From the NCBI GenBank assembly GCA_947095585.1, contig OX352762.1, positions 8,535,969 through 8,599,968 on the forward strand: a DNA stretch of 64,000 nucleotides, given 5' to 3'. This DNA is from Nephrocerus scutellatus (Eukaryota > Arthropoda > Insecta > Diptera > Pipunculidae). A program made the position numbers and the translations under genes. Under the pieces are notes generated by a model. It was not told the DNA's origin, searched no databases, and was given only the letters and a program-made list of their open reading frames with translations. Position 1 is the stretch's first letter, and each line of letters starts with the position of its first letter. Of the stretch, positions 20,740 to 30,928 are shown in pieces.

Positions 20740-22375
20740 ACATATTTGCCTTAATTTCATTTGCACTAACAGATTTCTCATAAGTGCTATACTTTTTGAG
20801 ATATTTGCAAAAACTCGAAAAACCACTTCCGGTTGGCCGACTTCTTCCAAAATTAACTGGGACCTCACAATTTACGTAATAAGCTTAATTATGAATTAAA
20901 TAAAATTTTCATCTCAATAAATTCAGCCGTCTGGCGTGTAGAGTGGACACAGACAGACAGATAAACAGACAGAGAATTTTACTTATGTTTATGTCAAAGA
21001 AAGTAAAAGTTTTGTATATCGGAGAAACACATGTATATAAAATTTAAAGAAAATCTACTCAATTTTCTACAAAATTTGGATGTGCTCATGGGCCGATCAC
21101 TCCAAAAAAATGTTCAAAAAGTTTTGTACATCGGAGATACACATGTTGTGTTTAAAATTTGAAGAAAATCGGGTTAATTTTAAAAAAAAAATTATATGGG
21201 CACCCCTCAGGCCTCAGGGCCCGATCACTCCAAAAATTTTACAAAAAAATTTCTACATCGGAGATACACATGTGTTTAAAATTTGAAGAAAGTCGGGTTC
21301 ATTTTTAAAAAAAATATATGGGCACCCCTCAGGCCTCAGGGCCCGATCACTCCAAAAATTTTACAAAAAAATTTCTACATCGGAGATACACATGTGTTAA
21401 AAATTTGAAGAAAGTCGGGTTCATTTTTAAAAAAAAATTATATGGGCACCCCTCAGGCCTCAGGGCCCGATCACTCCAAAAATTTTACAAAAAAATTTCT
21501 ACATCGGAGATACACATGTGTTTAAAATTTGAAGAAAGTCGGGTTCATTTTTAAAAAAAATATATGGGCACCCCTCAGGCCTCAGGGCCCGATCACTCCA
21601 AAAATTTTACAAAAAAATTTCTACATCGGAGATACACATGTGTTTAAAATTTGAAGAAAGTCGGGTTCATTTTAAAAAAATTATATGGGCACCCCTCAGG
21701 CCTCAGGGCCCGATCACTCCAAAAAATTTACAAAAAAATTTCTACATCGGAGATACACATGTGTTAAAAATTTGAAGAAAGTCGGGTTCATTTTAAAAAA
21801 ATTATATGGGCACCCCTCAGGCCTCAGGGCCCGATCACTCCAAAAAATTTACAAATAAAATTCTACATCGGAGATGCACATGTGTTTATAATTTGAAGAA
21901 AATCGAGTTCATTTTTAAAAAGTTTCTATGGACACCCTCGGGACTCAGGGCCCGATCACTCCAAAAATTCTACAAAAAAAATTTCTACATCGGAGATACA
22001 CATGTGTTTAAAATTTGAAGAAAATCGAGTAATTTTTTAAAAAAAATTATTTGGGCACCCCTCAGGCCTAAGGGCCCGATCACTCCAAAAAAATTACAAA
22101 AAGTTTTGTACATTGGAGATACGCATGCGTATAAAATTTGAAGAAAATTGGGTAAATTTTGTAAATTATTTGTATTGCAGCCCCCCGAGACCCGAGGGGC
22201 TGCCAATTTGTAGAAAAAGTATTGTCATGGGAAATACACATGTTTGGTAAGTTTAAATAAAATCGGGCTTTAGGAAATGGGTTAAAAATTTATCACAAGA
22301 TTTGGTGTGTCAGTCTGCTAGGAAGCCACGGGCACGCGATGTTAATATAGAGAATTTAAAAATCGTTCTACAGAA
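20740..22375 (+). repeat. ~122 bp satellite array with distinct left and right flanking blocks
   Basis: The left block (20740-21010) contains acagatttctcataagtgct, gcaaaaactcgaaaaac, tagagtggacacagacagac and aaagaaagtaaaagttttg. It leads without a break into the array. Unit markers atcggaga fall near 21018, 21130, 21257, 21379, 21503, 21625, 21746, 21867 and 21989, with diverged units at 22112 and 22227, so about eleven units of mostly 121-124 bp. Each unit has tacatcggagatacacatg, a gaagaaagtcgggttcattt-like word, an A run and the GC block cccctcaggcctcagggccc. Middle units are nearly identical and edge units diverged. The right block ends gatgttaatatagagaattt. Left-block relatives lie at 50930-51200. 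Frames through it (up to 78 codons) follow the unit and are not genes. Confidence 0.92.
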
Positions 22376-22514
22376 TGGGGGGTCCATTTCTAATGTTGAT
22401 ATCTCTTATCGGGGATTTAAGAAAAAGCTTACTATGGTGTATCCTGGTAGAAACTTCGTTTAGGACTTTTCATTAATTGAATTATGTCATGTGATTATTT
22501 TTTTGTCTTTTCTT

Positions 22515-22660
22515 AGCAAGACATGGAAAAGGACTATAGAAGAGAAAGCATGATCCCAGGGGACAGAGTGGCGTCTCTTGAAACCTCAGGCGATAAATCG
22601 AGTTCGTTGGCGGGCGTTTGTAGCAGCCCTACGCTTCCCCGCGGAGTAAACTAAAGAAAG
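22515..22660 (+). mobile_element. RTE-like LINE 3' end
   Basis: The terminal coding words (KTWxRTIEEKA, a WRLLKPQAINRVRWRAFVAA piece, then a stop) are followed by taaactaaagaaagaaag. It is the same end as at 3290-3395 (plus) and 2468-2572 (minus). It is strongly 5'-truncated at about 145 bp and ends some 50 bp from the tRNA-Arg gene. Confidence 0.8.
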
Positions 22661-22710
22661 AAAGATGTTATTATTAAATAGTATAAAAGTGAAAAAAAGA
22701 AAAAAAAATC

Positions 22711-22783
22711 CGATCCTGCCAGGAGTCGAACCTGGAATCTTCTGATCCGTAGTCAGACGCGTTATCCATTGCGCCACAGGACC
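22711..22783 (-). tRNA. tRNA-Arg(ACG)
   Basis: The 73 nt cloverleaf has anticodon ACG in loop CTACGGA, an intact B box and discriminator G, and is identical to the genes at 19332 and 28969. The T-rich 3' flank (attttttttctttttttc) gives a terminator directly after the gene. Its downstream side carries a LINE 3' end about 50 bp away and the satellite right block beyond. Confidence 0.97.
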
Positions 22784-23685
22784 ACTTGACATTGTCTCTG
22801 TTAAATTTTGAATCGGTCACAAACGCTGATAAGAACTAAGCGATTTGTTTGTTGTTTATTGCTATTTTTATATTCGAGCGTTGCTGTAGACGAACTCGAT
22901 CAACAAGACAAGAGTGTGCGGGTGCGCGATTGACCATCAATGCCATATATACAGTGGGTGCCAAACAAAATTATTATCTATTCGTTAGTCGAGTAGAATG
23001 TTGCTTGAGAGCTGAGACTTGAGACTGTGCGGCACCTTTGTGTTGTAAATTCTTATGAAGCTTTGGAAACTCCCCATTGTTTTAACTTTAGGACTGCCGT
23101 TAACAATGAAATGAGTTATAATATTTAGTTCTAAAATCAAGCAAGACATTAACGGAGTACTCAAAATGGAAAAACTGAATACTTAAGACGATGCCCTAAG
23201 CTTAGAATACACTAAGTTTAAAATTATGACAAATTTTATTGTTATTTAATTGAAATTTGTGGAGTATCAGGCTCCAAATCACTTAACACAAAATCCCAAA
23301 AGGTTGTGTGCAAACTGGCGACAATTTCAAAAGATTACACCACAGCCGATTATTTCACCAACAAGCTTGTTTACTAAGCCGGTTATATCCAGAAGGATAT
23401 ATTAGGTCGTCTCGCTGTTTCTGACTTGAGTAAAATCGTTATTATTTTTAGTAATATCAAAAAAATTCACAATATGAAAAAGCGCGAGCATACAGTGTAT
23501 GTGATAGAAGGTCTAGTTGTCTCAATTCTTAGAGACAGAGACAGAATAGAATCTCTCTAATGTCCTAAACCAATCTTTAAAGTTCCTATAATTGTCCTGT
23601 AACCATTGTCCGGCCCTGGCCTTCGCAGAAAATCTCACTACCGCTCTTAATTTTGACTCGATGTTATCCAGTTTATAGAAAGATT
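22784..23685. other. No gene recognised
   Basis: The upstream side of the tRNA-Arg gene and AT-rich DNA. I saw no motifs. Confidence 0.45.
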
Positions 23686-23689
23686 ATGA

Positions 23690-24115
23690 TTATAGCGAAA
23701 TCATCATTTTTAATTTTCCTATAATCATCCTTTCTATAGTAATCCTATGCTATAATCAGCTTAACATCCTAAATCATTCTATGATAATCCTATAATAATT
23801 TTGTAATTATTTTATCTCCCGAAATGACTTGGTATTCATTATATAATCTTACCATGACATGTTATAATCATTATAAAATCCTTAATCATTCTATAATAGT
23901 CCTAAAATTATTAATTTATCATCCTAAATTACTTGATGTTCATCTTATATTTATTCTATAACGAATTATCTTATCTTCCTATAAAACCATTTATCATATT
24001 ATAATATTTTTATATTCCTATACAGAGTCATAATCACTCTGTAATCGTAGAACATTCTTTTATCCTCCTAAAATTATCATATAAACTTCCTATAATAATT
24101 CTCTAATTTTTTAAA
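23690..24115 (-). repeat. AT-rich 'attataggatgat' minisatellite, reverse copy
   Basis: Degenerate words such as cctataatcatcct and tcctataataatt recur at 10-25 bp spacing over 420 bases. The reverse complement is the aggatgattataggatgat type that fills 32160-32830. There is no coding potential. Confidence 0.8.
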
Positions 24116-25350
24116 AGCAAGAATGATAATAAGAATTTACTATAAATGCGCCTATAGAAGGTTTACTCCAAATGCCTCGGTAATGCCACATAAAAAGATT
24201 TCGTTATCTCTTCAAGTGTGACGCCCATGAATTTGATGAAAATGTTGTTGTCCTCCGCTAAAGGAAAACTTTGCTTCCCACACAACCCACACCCTACACA
24301 TATTGTTTTTTTTTTATTATCCAATAGTCGCATTATACCGACTGTAACCTCCCATCGTCACCACTTCCTATCAAATGTTGCAGCATTTTCAGCCGCTTGG
24401 TTCTGCTTCGGTGGGCGAGCATTGAAACCAGCTAGCGCAACGAAAGCTTTCGCGATCGTTTACCATCTCCCCCCTCTCTCGCGGGATTAGTCACGCGGCC
24501 ATTGCAAAAATTAATTTAGTTAATAATAATACACAGACCGCTGACTCTAACGACATGCAGTCTACTGCTGCTGTGCTGATCACTGGTCATGAATTCCATT
24601 CGTCTGTTAATTTTAGCCCGCCACCCGCTTACACGCGCCGCGCTCAAATAATGACGCTTTGCACTAAAGTTCAAGGCGATTGTTAGTTTTATTGTGAATT
24701 TCCCTATGGAATACTCTGACTAGCACACAGTAGGAATAATGTTGGGAACATTGTTTATAAATACAATTCAAGTATACATGTGTGTCGAAAAGCACAGATC
24801 TATCTAAATAAACTAAAACGAGACGGATTACGCTTGTAGTAGGTCTTTCCTATTACTAGCGTAAATACGACAAAATAAAATTAAATAAAACAATTCTGTG
24901 TAACAAATGATTAGGGGAAGCGTAGTGGAGTGAATTTGTTAAACAGCTGACTCATCATTCGTTCTGTCGAATGGCCATCGTAGGAAATTTCCCCATGAGG
25001 ATGGCTGTCAAAATTCCCTATCTAATACCCTTATAAATTCACATGGCTTTTTCACTTAAAAACACTTAAAACAATATACTTGAAATTATAGATAATTAAA
25101 TCTATAACTGTCAAATAGTGTTTAATTTGACTGTCAAATTGTGTTTAATTTGACAGTTTACACGAGATAAATTGACATAAAACCACATGACAAATTAAAT
25201 AACAAAGAACAATGATTGTTGTGCGAATTTTTATTTTTTACTCGACTGCGAAAAATTCAAAAAGGAAGAGTTATGTTTTTATCAGTCTATGTATTTTTTA
25301 TGAAATATAATACAGAATACTTTTGTAGATAATGCCAATTACGACATGTT
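24116..25350. other. No gene recognised
   Basis: AT-rich. A small direct repeat (atagtgtttaatttgact-like, twice) lies at 25115-25160. A 90-codon plus frame at 24218 has no domain. Confidence 0.45.
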
Positions 25351-25352
25351 TT

Positions 25353-25722
25353 GGTAGAACCGGAATTTATTTCCACTTACTCATGCCCAGTTGGAAATTT
25401 CCCTTGGTGTGAATAGACTAATTTCCCTTTACAGAATTCAAGAATATGCGTTTCAAAATTTTCGATTGTCTTTGTATTTTTTGACAGATATCACAGTGCC
25501 TCGGTGCCCCCCGTACCGTATTCTTGAAATCGGTGGAAATTTCCCCGGAAATACCTGCCACCAACTAATATAATTGTAATTATTTCAAAAAGGAATTTCC
25601 ACATGTAGGGATTTATTTCCACTTACTCACACGTCATACCCAATCGGAAAATTCCATTGGTTTTCGATTATTTTTGTTTTATTTGTTTGACAGATATCCC
25701 CAACGTTTCAAGAATAGGGGTC
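25353..25722 (+). repeat. Two ~140 bp direct copies about 240 bp apart
   Basis: The first copy begins near 25361 (gaatttatttccacttactc) and runs through ttggaaatttcccttggt and tttgacagatatc to ttcttgaaat. The second begins near 25608 (ggatttatttccacttactc) and runs through a similar series to tttcaagaat. Words such as ggaaatttcccc also occur near 24985. Possibly part of an unrecognised repeat family. Confidence 0.6.
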
Positions 25723-26442
25723 CTGACCTGTATTGTTACTTCCCTGTAACGAAATACACAACATCACACGAGACCCGCGATCTTTAATGACTGATGAATA
25801 ATAATTGCAAATGAGTAGTCTATTCTATTGTAAAGATTGTGAATAGCCGGGCTATTCATTTTTAATCAATTAGCATATCATGACAGCGCGGGCTTTCCAC
25901 CTCCAGTTACTTCACCACACTTCTCCTAGCGCGGACTTCACACCTCCAACTACCCCACTACACTTCACCGAATAACTCAAAACGCAGCAGGTCTGTCATA
26001 GCTGAAATCGGGTTGATGTTGTTCATTATTGTGTATGTACTGCTGTCAAGATCAGCGTAAGCGCTATGGTCAACGACTCGCTGAGTTCGATGTTCGACTC
26101 AATTAGGTAAGTAGGTTGGTGTGCAAATCTACAAACAAACGAATAAACAAACCAATGTGCACATACAAACACAAAGATTGTTCACAGTTTGTTTGTGGCA
26201 GATTTATGTGCGTTTTGAATGTGCGAGAGCAGATGACCAGCTATTATGTAACTTGTTTCTACTTTCGTTTCTATTCGAACTATGCTTGTACCCGTAATAT
26301 AATAGAATCGCATGTAAGTAATGCCAAGTTTTCCCCACAAAAATTCGGAATCTCGAACGAGTCTCGCATTGTGTAGAGGAAAAAATTAAATAACTATTTA
26401 TTGAGATTTGTGAAACAAAGAGAAGTTCATAATAACAAGTAC
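25723..26442. other. No gene recognised
   Basis: Unremarkable AT-rich DNA up to the mariner insertion. An 86-codon plus frame (26116) has no recognisable motif. Confidence 0.45.
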
Positions 26443-26444
26443 TA

Positions 26445-27738
26445 AAGGGTCCGCCATCTAAAGTTTTTTTTCAACTAGTGCTTATTTCGTGAATGGTAAC
26501 ACTTAGCTCATGTCTGATTTGACAGATAATTAGTTGTATCCTTCCGCTGAATATGGTTGTGTATACGCTTGAACAACGCTGGGAAATATTGCGACATTAC
26601 TTTGAAAATCATGGTAATGTTGCAGAATGTGTGCGAAAATTGCGTACGGATTTTGGAAGAAGAGAAGCACCGTCAGCTCCGTATGTTCGTTGTCTTGTGA
26701 AAAAAGTGAAAGAAGCTGGCATCCTCATCGATAAACCAAAGCGTGAAAAGCCAAAAATAGTGCGTACACCCGAGAATATTGATGCTGTGGCAGAAAGTGT
26801 GCGTGAAGCGCCATCAACATCAATTCACCGTCGTTCTCAACAATTGAACATTTCGGAGACATCATTGAGACGAATTTTGCATAAAGACCTTGGTATGACG
26901 CCATACAAAGTCCAATTGGATCAGGAGTTGAAGCCAACTGACCATCCAATGCGTTTTCGCTTCGCTGAGTGGGCCTGCGATCGACTTACAGAAGATGCCG
27001 ATTTTGCCAAAAAAAATCATCTTTTCGGATGAAGCTCATTTTGATCTTGGCGGATATGTAAACAAGCAAAATTGTCGCATTTGGGGCACAGAAAACCCGC
27101 ACGCATACATTGAAAAGCCGGTACACCCAAAACGAGTCACTGTTTGGTGCGGATTTTGGTCCAGAGGCATAATTGGGCCATTTTTCTTCGAAAATGAGCA
27201 AGGAGTGGCCGTTACAGTCAATGGCGATCGTTATCGGGCCATGTTGAACGAATTTTTGTTCACAAAAATTTAAGAGGAGGATATTGGCAACATTTGGTTT
27301 CAACAGGACGGCGCTACGTGCCACACAGCCGAAGCTACACTCGATGTTTTGCGCCCTGTTTTTGAAGATCGCATTATCAGCCGCAGAGCTGATGTCGTTT
27401 GGCCACCTCGGAGCTGCGATTTGACACCGTTGGACTATTATTTGTGGGGTGCCCTAAAAGATAAGTGTTAGCCGACAAGCCAGAGACAATTGACGCTTTA
27501 AAGGACAATATTCGTGAAGCCATTGGTGAAATACAGCTGCACACAATCGATAATGTGCTTAAAAATTGGACCGATCGTGTAGGCTACTGCATGGCCAGCC
27601 GAGGCAGCCATTTAAATGAAATTATTTTCCATTGTTAACCGGAAGGATTGTACTTTCAAATAAAAAAAGAAATTTGAGAAAATATTCAGTAGTTTTTTTT
27701 TATAGCATTTAAGCATTAAAGTTATTTGGCGGACCCTT
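26445..27738 (+). mobile_element. Mariner-family DNA transposon, DD41D type, near complete
   Basis: The ends are inverted: aagggtccgcca at 26445 and its complement finishing ...ggcggaccctt at 27738, each flanked by TA (26443-26444 and 27739-27740), the TA duplication made by Tc1/mariner insertion. The 1294 bp body holds one transposase gene with a 108 bp 5' leader and 100 bp 3' leader, normal for the superfamily. Both ends are visible and the coding region carries only three disabling changes, so the insertion is fairly young. It lies between tRNA genes. Confidence 0.95.
26553..27638 (+). pseudogene. Mariner transposase, DD41D, three disabling lesions
   Basis: It would bind the terminal repeats and cut and paste the element. 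From ATG 26553: an N-terminal helix-turn-helix (YTLEQRWEILRHYFENHGN), a second helix region around SIHRRSQQLNISETSLRRIL, then the catalytic core. First Asp at 27028 (FSDEAHF), second at 27307 (QQDGATCHT), third at 27433 (CDLTPLDYYLWG). The last two are separated by 41 residues, so DD41D, a spacing known from the rosa-type branch. Lesions: a run of 8 A at 27009-27016 shifts the frame; codon 27271-27273 is TAA where Glu is expected; one base is missing near 27470 (KCY/ADK). The C-terminus SRGSHLNEIIFHC ends at 27638. About 361 codons in all, a normal length. Confidence 0.95.
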
Positions 27739-27915
27739 TATAAGATAGTAAAGCGAGCTTCTCAGCTCGCCATATGGATATTTGTAATTCAGTATAAACC
27801 CTGAAAAGCCAAATAATCATTTATATTCCAATAAATACCAATTGTTTGAGTTAAGTGCGCAAGTGTCATTTGACAGCTGATCCATTTGCACGTTCTTTCT
27901 TTTGCGATCTGTCAA
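27739..27915. other. Spacer between mariner and Helitron remnant
   Basis: No motif recognised. It may belong to the Helitron, whose 5' limit I cannot find. Confidence 0.4.
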
Positions 27916-28145
27916 CGCATCCCGATGATTCCGACCGACATGCCATTAGACTTTAAGCGCTTGCAGTTTCAGGTGCGGTTTGCATTACAATAAATAAATC
28001 ACAAGGGCAGTCAATGAGTGTTTAAAGCATTTACCTTGAAAATCCATACTTCTCGCGTGGTCAATGGTATGTCGACTGTTCCATTGTCGGAAAACCATCA
28101 GCGTTGTTTGTTAACGTGCCAGGCGTTGAAGTAAAACTTCTTTGA
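27916..28145 (+). pseudogene. Helitron replicase-helicase C-terminal remnant
   Basis: The reading RIPMIPTDMPLDFKRLQFQV, then INKSQGQS, then YLENPYFSRGQWYVD and CSIVGKPSALFVNVPG matches the last helicase motifs of Helitron Rep/Hel proteins, where TINKAQGQS and CSRVGK are characteristic. Lesions: one base missing near 27982 (before TIN), an in-frame TAA near 28018, and Ile where the family has an Arg (CSRVG) likely to contact the nucleotide. Upstream domains (HUH nuclease, earlier helicase motifs) are absent. Only ~76 codons remain. Confidence 0.85.
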
Positions 28146-28149
28146 TATT

Positions 28150-28612
28150 TTTGGAAAAAAAAAATGCACAACACCAACAAGAAAATTTCCGAAAGACCCT
28201 TAATAATAAAAGAAACTCAAAAATCACAAAAAAAAAACCATAAAAGACCCCCCAAAAGATCCTCAAAAGACCCATAAAAGACTTCTCAAGAGACTCCAAA
28301 AGACCCCCATAAGACCCTCAAAGTACGCTCCTCCCCCAAAGGACCCTCAAATGACCTCCAAAAGACTCAAAGCACCTCAAAAAGACCCTCAAAAGATTCC
28401 TTAAAAGACGCCCAAAAGACTCTCAAAAGAAGCTTTAAAAATAGTCAAAAAAAACCAAAAGACCCCCATAAGATACTCAAAAGCCACAAAAACCCCTCAA
28501 AGAACCAACAAAAGACCCTCAAAAGTCCCTCAAGAGTCCCCCAAAAGACCATCAAAAAACCGCAAAAAGACCCTCAAAAGATCCCCAAAAGACCCTCCAG
28601 AGGACCATCAAA
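28150..28612 (+). repeat. 'aaaagaccctc' minisatellite (~11-13 bp unit)
   Basis: About forty degenerate units (aaaagaccctcaaaagaccc and variants) lie between the Helitron helicase remnant and the Helitron 3' end. Opposite-orientation arrays occur at 8180-8505, 48740-48945 and 50480-50660. Confidence 0.9.
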
Positions 28613-28933
28613 AGACTATACCGAATTTCATACAAATCGGTTGAGAAAATTTAAAAATGTAACACAATAATGTGACTCAAAATCGCAACACAAACGAAAT
28701 AGTGATGTTCAAGCGAATAATCAAAACAAACATTTGCTTTGTTTCGATTGGTTTTCTATGACATTGCAATCGATATCGAAATGTAAACAAAACACCTTGA
28801 GATTCATTGTAATTTCAAATTTAATGAAAGATAAGATCTAATATTTCGAATAGCTTTTCACAAGTCCACAAAACGATTACAAACAAATTTTAATTGAACG
28901 TGGTACAGGACAACGTCTGTCGGGTCAGCTAGT
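28613..28933 (+). mobile_element. Helitron 3' terminal region ending CTAG
   Basis: The segment ends acaacgtctgtcgggtcagc followed by tagt. The last four bases of the element are CTAG (28929-28932) with T after it, matching the CTRR-T rule for Helitron 3' ends. A short GACA/TGTC-type palindrome (acaacgtctgtcggg) precedes it as the expected hairpin. The block begins at about 28618 with ccgaatttcatacaaatcgg, a phrase also near the 118 bp array at 53580. Confidence 0.8.
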
Positions 28934-28968
28934 TATAAATAAAAAAGAGTAAATTAAAAAAAAACATG

Positions 28969-29041
28969 CGATCCTGCCAGGAGTCGAACCTGGAATCTTC
29001 TGATCCGTAGTCAGACGCGTTATCCATTGCGCCACAGGACC
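28969..29041 (-). tRNA. tRNA-Arg(ACG)
   Basis: Third identical 73 nt copy: anticodon ACG, all stems paired, A and B boxes intact. The T-run terminator (gttttttttt) lies directly downstream. The Helitron 3' end is only 36 bp further downstream, so the Helitron landed just past the transcription terminator. Confidence 0.97.
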
Positions 29042-29875
29042 GTTTGAGACCCAGATGAATTTTGTCGAGCAAGATTTTTATGTTCACCACAACACCTCAT
29101 CAACAAAAACACAACAATGCGGTCAGTGATGGAGACGAAGCAAACAATAACCACGATTTCCGAAACATACAATTGCGACAGAACATACACTACGGTTCAA
29201 TAGACTAGAACCACATCATTTTTGGATATAAAATTGATATTTTTCCAGTTAAATGTCAGAAAAGAAAAAACAAACAAATAAGTTATATCCATCCGGTCTA
29301 TTCAATTTTTTTTGCGTTAGAAAAGACTACTTTGTTACGGTTATTTGAACTTTTACCATATTTTACCTGGTTATGTGATATTTCGGGACTTGTAAGCGTT
29401 GAATCTTTCGCTAAGCATAAGTGGTAGTTTTTTCTTCAGCTTCAGTCGCTTGAGGTGTTTGGAACTACGAATTACACGACGAATGGTAGATTTACTTGCA
29501 GTAACATCGGCTGCTTCTCTGATTTTAGTTGTCGGAACAGTTAAATTGAATGCTAGTCCGACAATTTTTCTTTTTTTTTCTTTTCATTTTCGGGTCCTTT
29601 AAATCATTGCCAACATCATAAACACTCCGATTAATCTTACAAGCGATAGCATGCTTAGATAAGCCTGCCAAATCGTAAACATCTATTTTTACATTTTCTG
29701 ATAGTGTGAAACAATTTTTTTACCCATTCTTTAATAAAACAGGTAAATGTAAAAAAAAACTCCGTTTTTTGGGTACAAACTTTTATGTATACATCGAAAC
29801 ACGCCACACAGTCCTTTATATTTGGTAATAATCGCCAAAATATCTGTTTTGAGGTCGGGTGTATTTTATAGTATT
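29042..29875. other. No gene recognised
   Basis: AT-rich. The minus strand of 29655-29882 and 29399-29602 have small frames without motif. Around 29440-29530 the minus strand shows weak helix-turn-helix-like wording (SATxxxSTIRRVIRSSKHL) that could be a decayed DNA-binding or transposase segment, but it is too short to call. Confidence 0.35.
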
Positions 29876-29879
29876 TTTC

Positions 29880-30195
29880 CACGCTTCACAGGCCCCACAC
29901 GCTACTCGCGACACGCGTCGAACTTGGGATATCAAAATTGGCCCCTGACATTGAGCCGCTCACGCTCAGCCCTCTAGGTCGTGCGAAAGGTAGTTTAAAT
30001 AGACCTAAAAAAAACGAGAAATTTTGAACTATCACATTCGCTACACGCGAAAATGCTATTTTGGACTTAAGACACTCACAAACTTACAGCTCTATAGGTC
30101 ATGTGGAAGGTGCTTAAAAGGGACCTCAAAAAAGTCGAAAAAAAGTGTCACCCCATCACACGCGCCACACGCGACATGGTTAAAAAAGATCTCAA
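29880..30195 (-). repeat. CpG-core repeat, two units, reverse of 7500-7935
   Basis: The words cacacgctactcgcgacacg, ctctaggtcgtgcgaaaggt and cattcgctacacgcgaaaat form two ~150 bp units. They are the reverse complement of the three units at 7500-7935, which carry cgtgtgtcgcg and gcacgacctaga. Confidence 0.7.
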
Positions 30196-30850
30196 AGTAT
30201 TCGAAAATACAGACAAAATGGGGTCAAGTCAAGTTAAATAAAAGTTTTTAAAAAAAGGCACAACCTTTCTTTTTTACAAAATTAACTTTTTATACACAAA
30301 AAAAAATAAACCACTTTATAAACAACGATTGTACTTTGACTGCTTCTAACCCTATGGAGCAATCTAAATGCATGCCTTTCTAACTTTAACTTTAACTGCA
30401 TAAAGTTTCATAAAAGTACCGTTAGCTTTTTTTCTTAAAATTTTGGAATTCACCATTGCATTCAACATGAACCACTCCTTCTTTCACAATTTTTTTTTCT
30501 TCTCTCACTGCCATATAACTATAACGGGAGAAAGATCATTACTTCTCAAAATTGACTACTCCTAATCTAGTGAGCCGCAGTGTATTTGACAATTTTTTTT
30601 GTGTATTGGATGCGTCGTCGAACTTGGCTCCATTTTGTCTTCGTATTCCCTGGTTTATTTTAAATCCATAAATGTTCTAAATTTGTTTCTGTCTTCTGCA
30701 TGGTTGTTTTTTTATTATTAATTTTATATCCAAATTTGTGTCTCATTTATTTTACTTTCATTTTCCGCTTTGGTAGAACTAAATAAGAATATTTTTTCTT
30801 CACAAGAACATCGATAGTAGGTAATATGTACATATTGAGCTGCTTTTTTC
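30196..30850. other. T-rich upstream flank of tRNA-Asn; no gene
   Basis: A/T runs and no domains. It ends just before the tRNA gene. Confidence 0.45.
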
Positions 30851-30854
30851 AAGT

Positions 30855-30856
30855 GC

Positions 30857-30911
<55 letters not shown>

Positions 30912-30928
30912 GAGTCCACCCGGGGGCG
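30855..30928 (+). tRNA. tRNA-Asn(GTT)
   Basis: The 74 nt cloverleaf has acceptor GCCTCCG/CGGGGGC, D arm GCGC/GCGC, anticodon stem TTCGG/CCGAA with loop CTGTTAA (anticodon GTT), T stem GGTGG/CCACC with TTCGAGT loop, and discriminator G. A box TGGCGCAATCGG and B box GGTTCGAGTCC are intact, and atttctttttttt terminates downstream. It is the only Asn tRNA here and the only intact tRNA gene after the Arg series. Confidence 0.98.
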
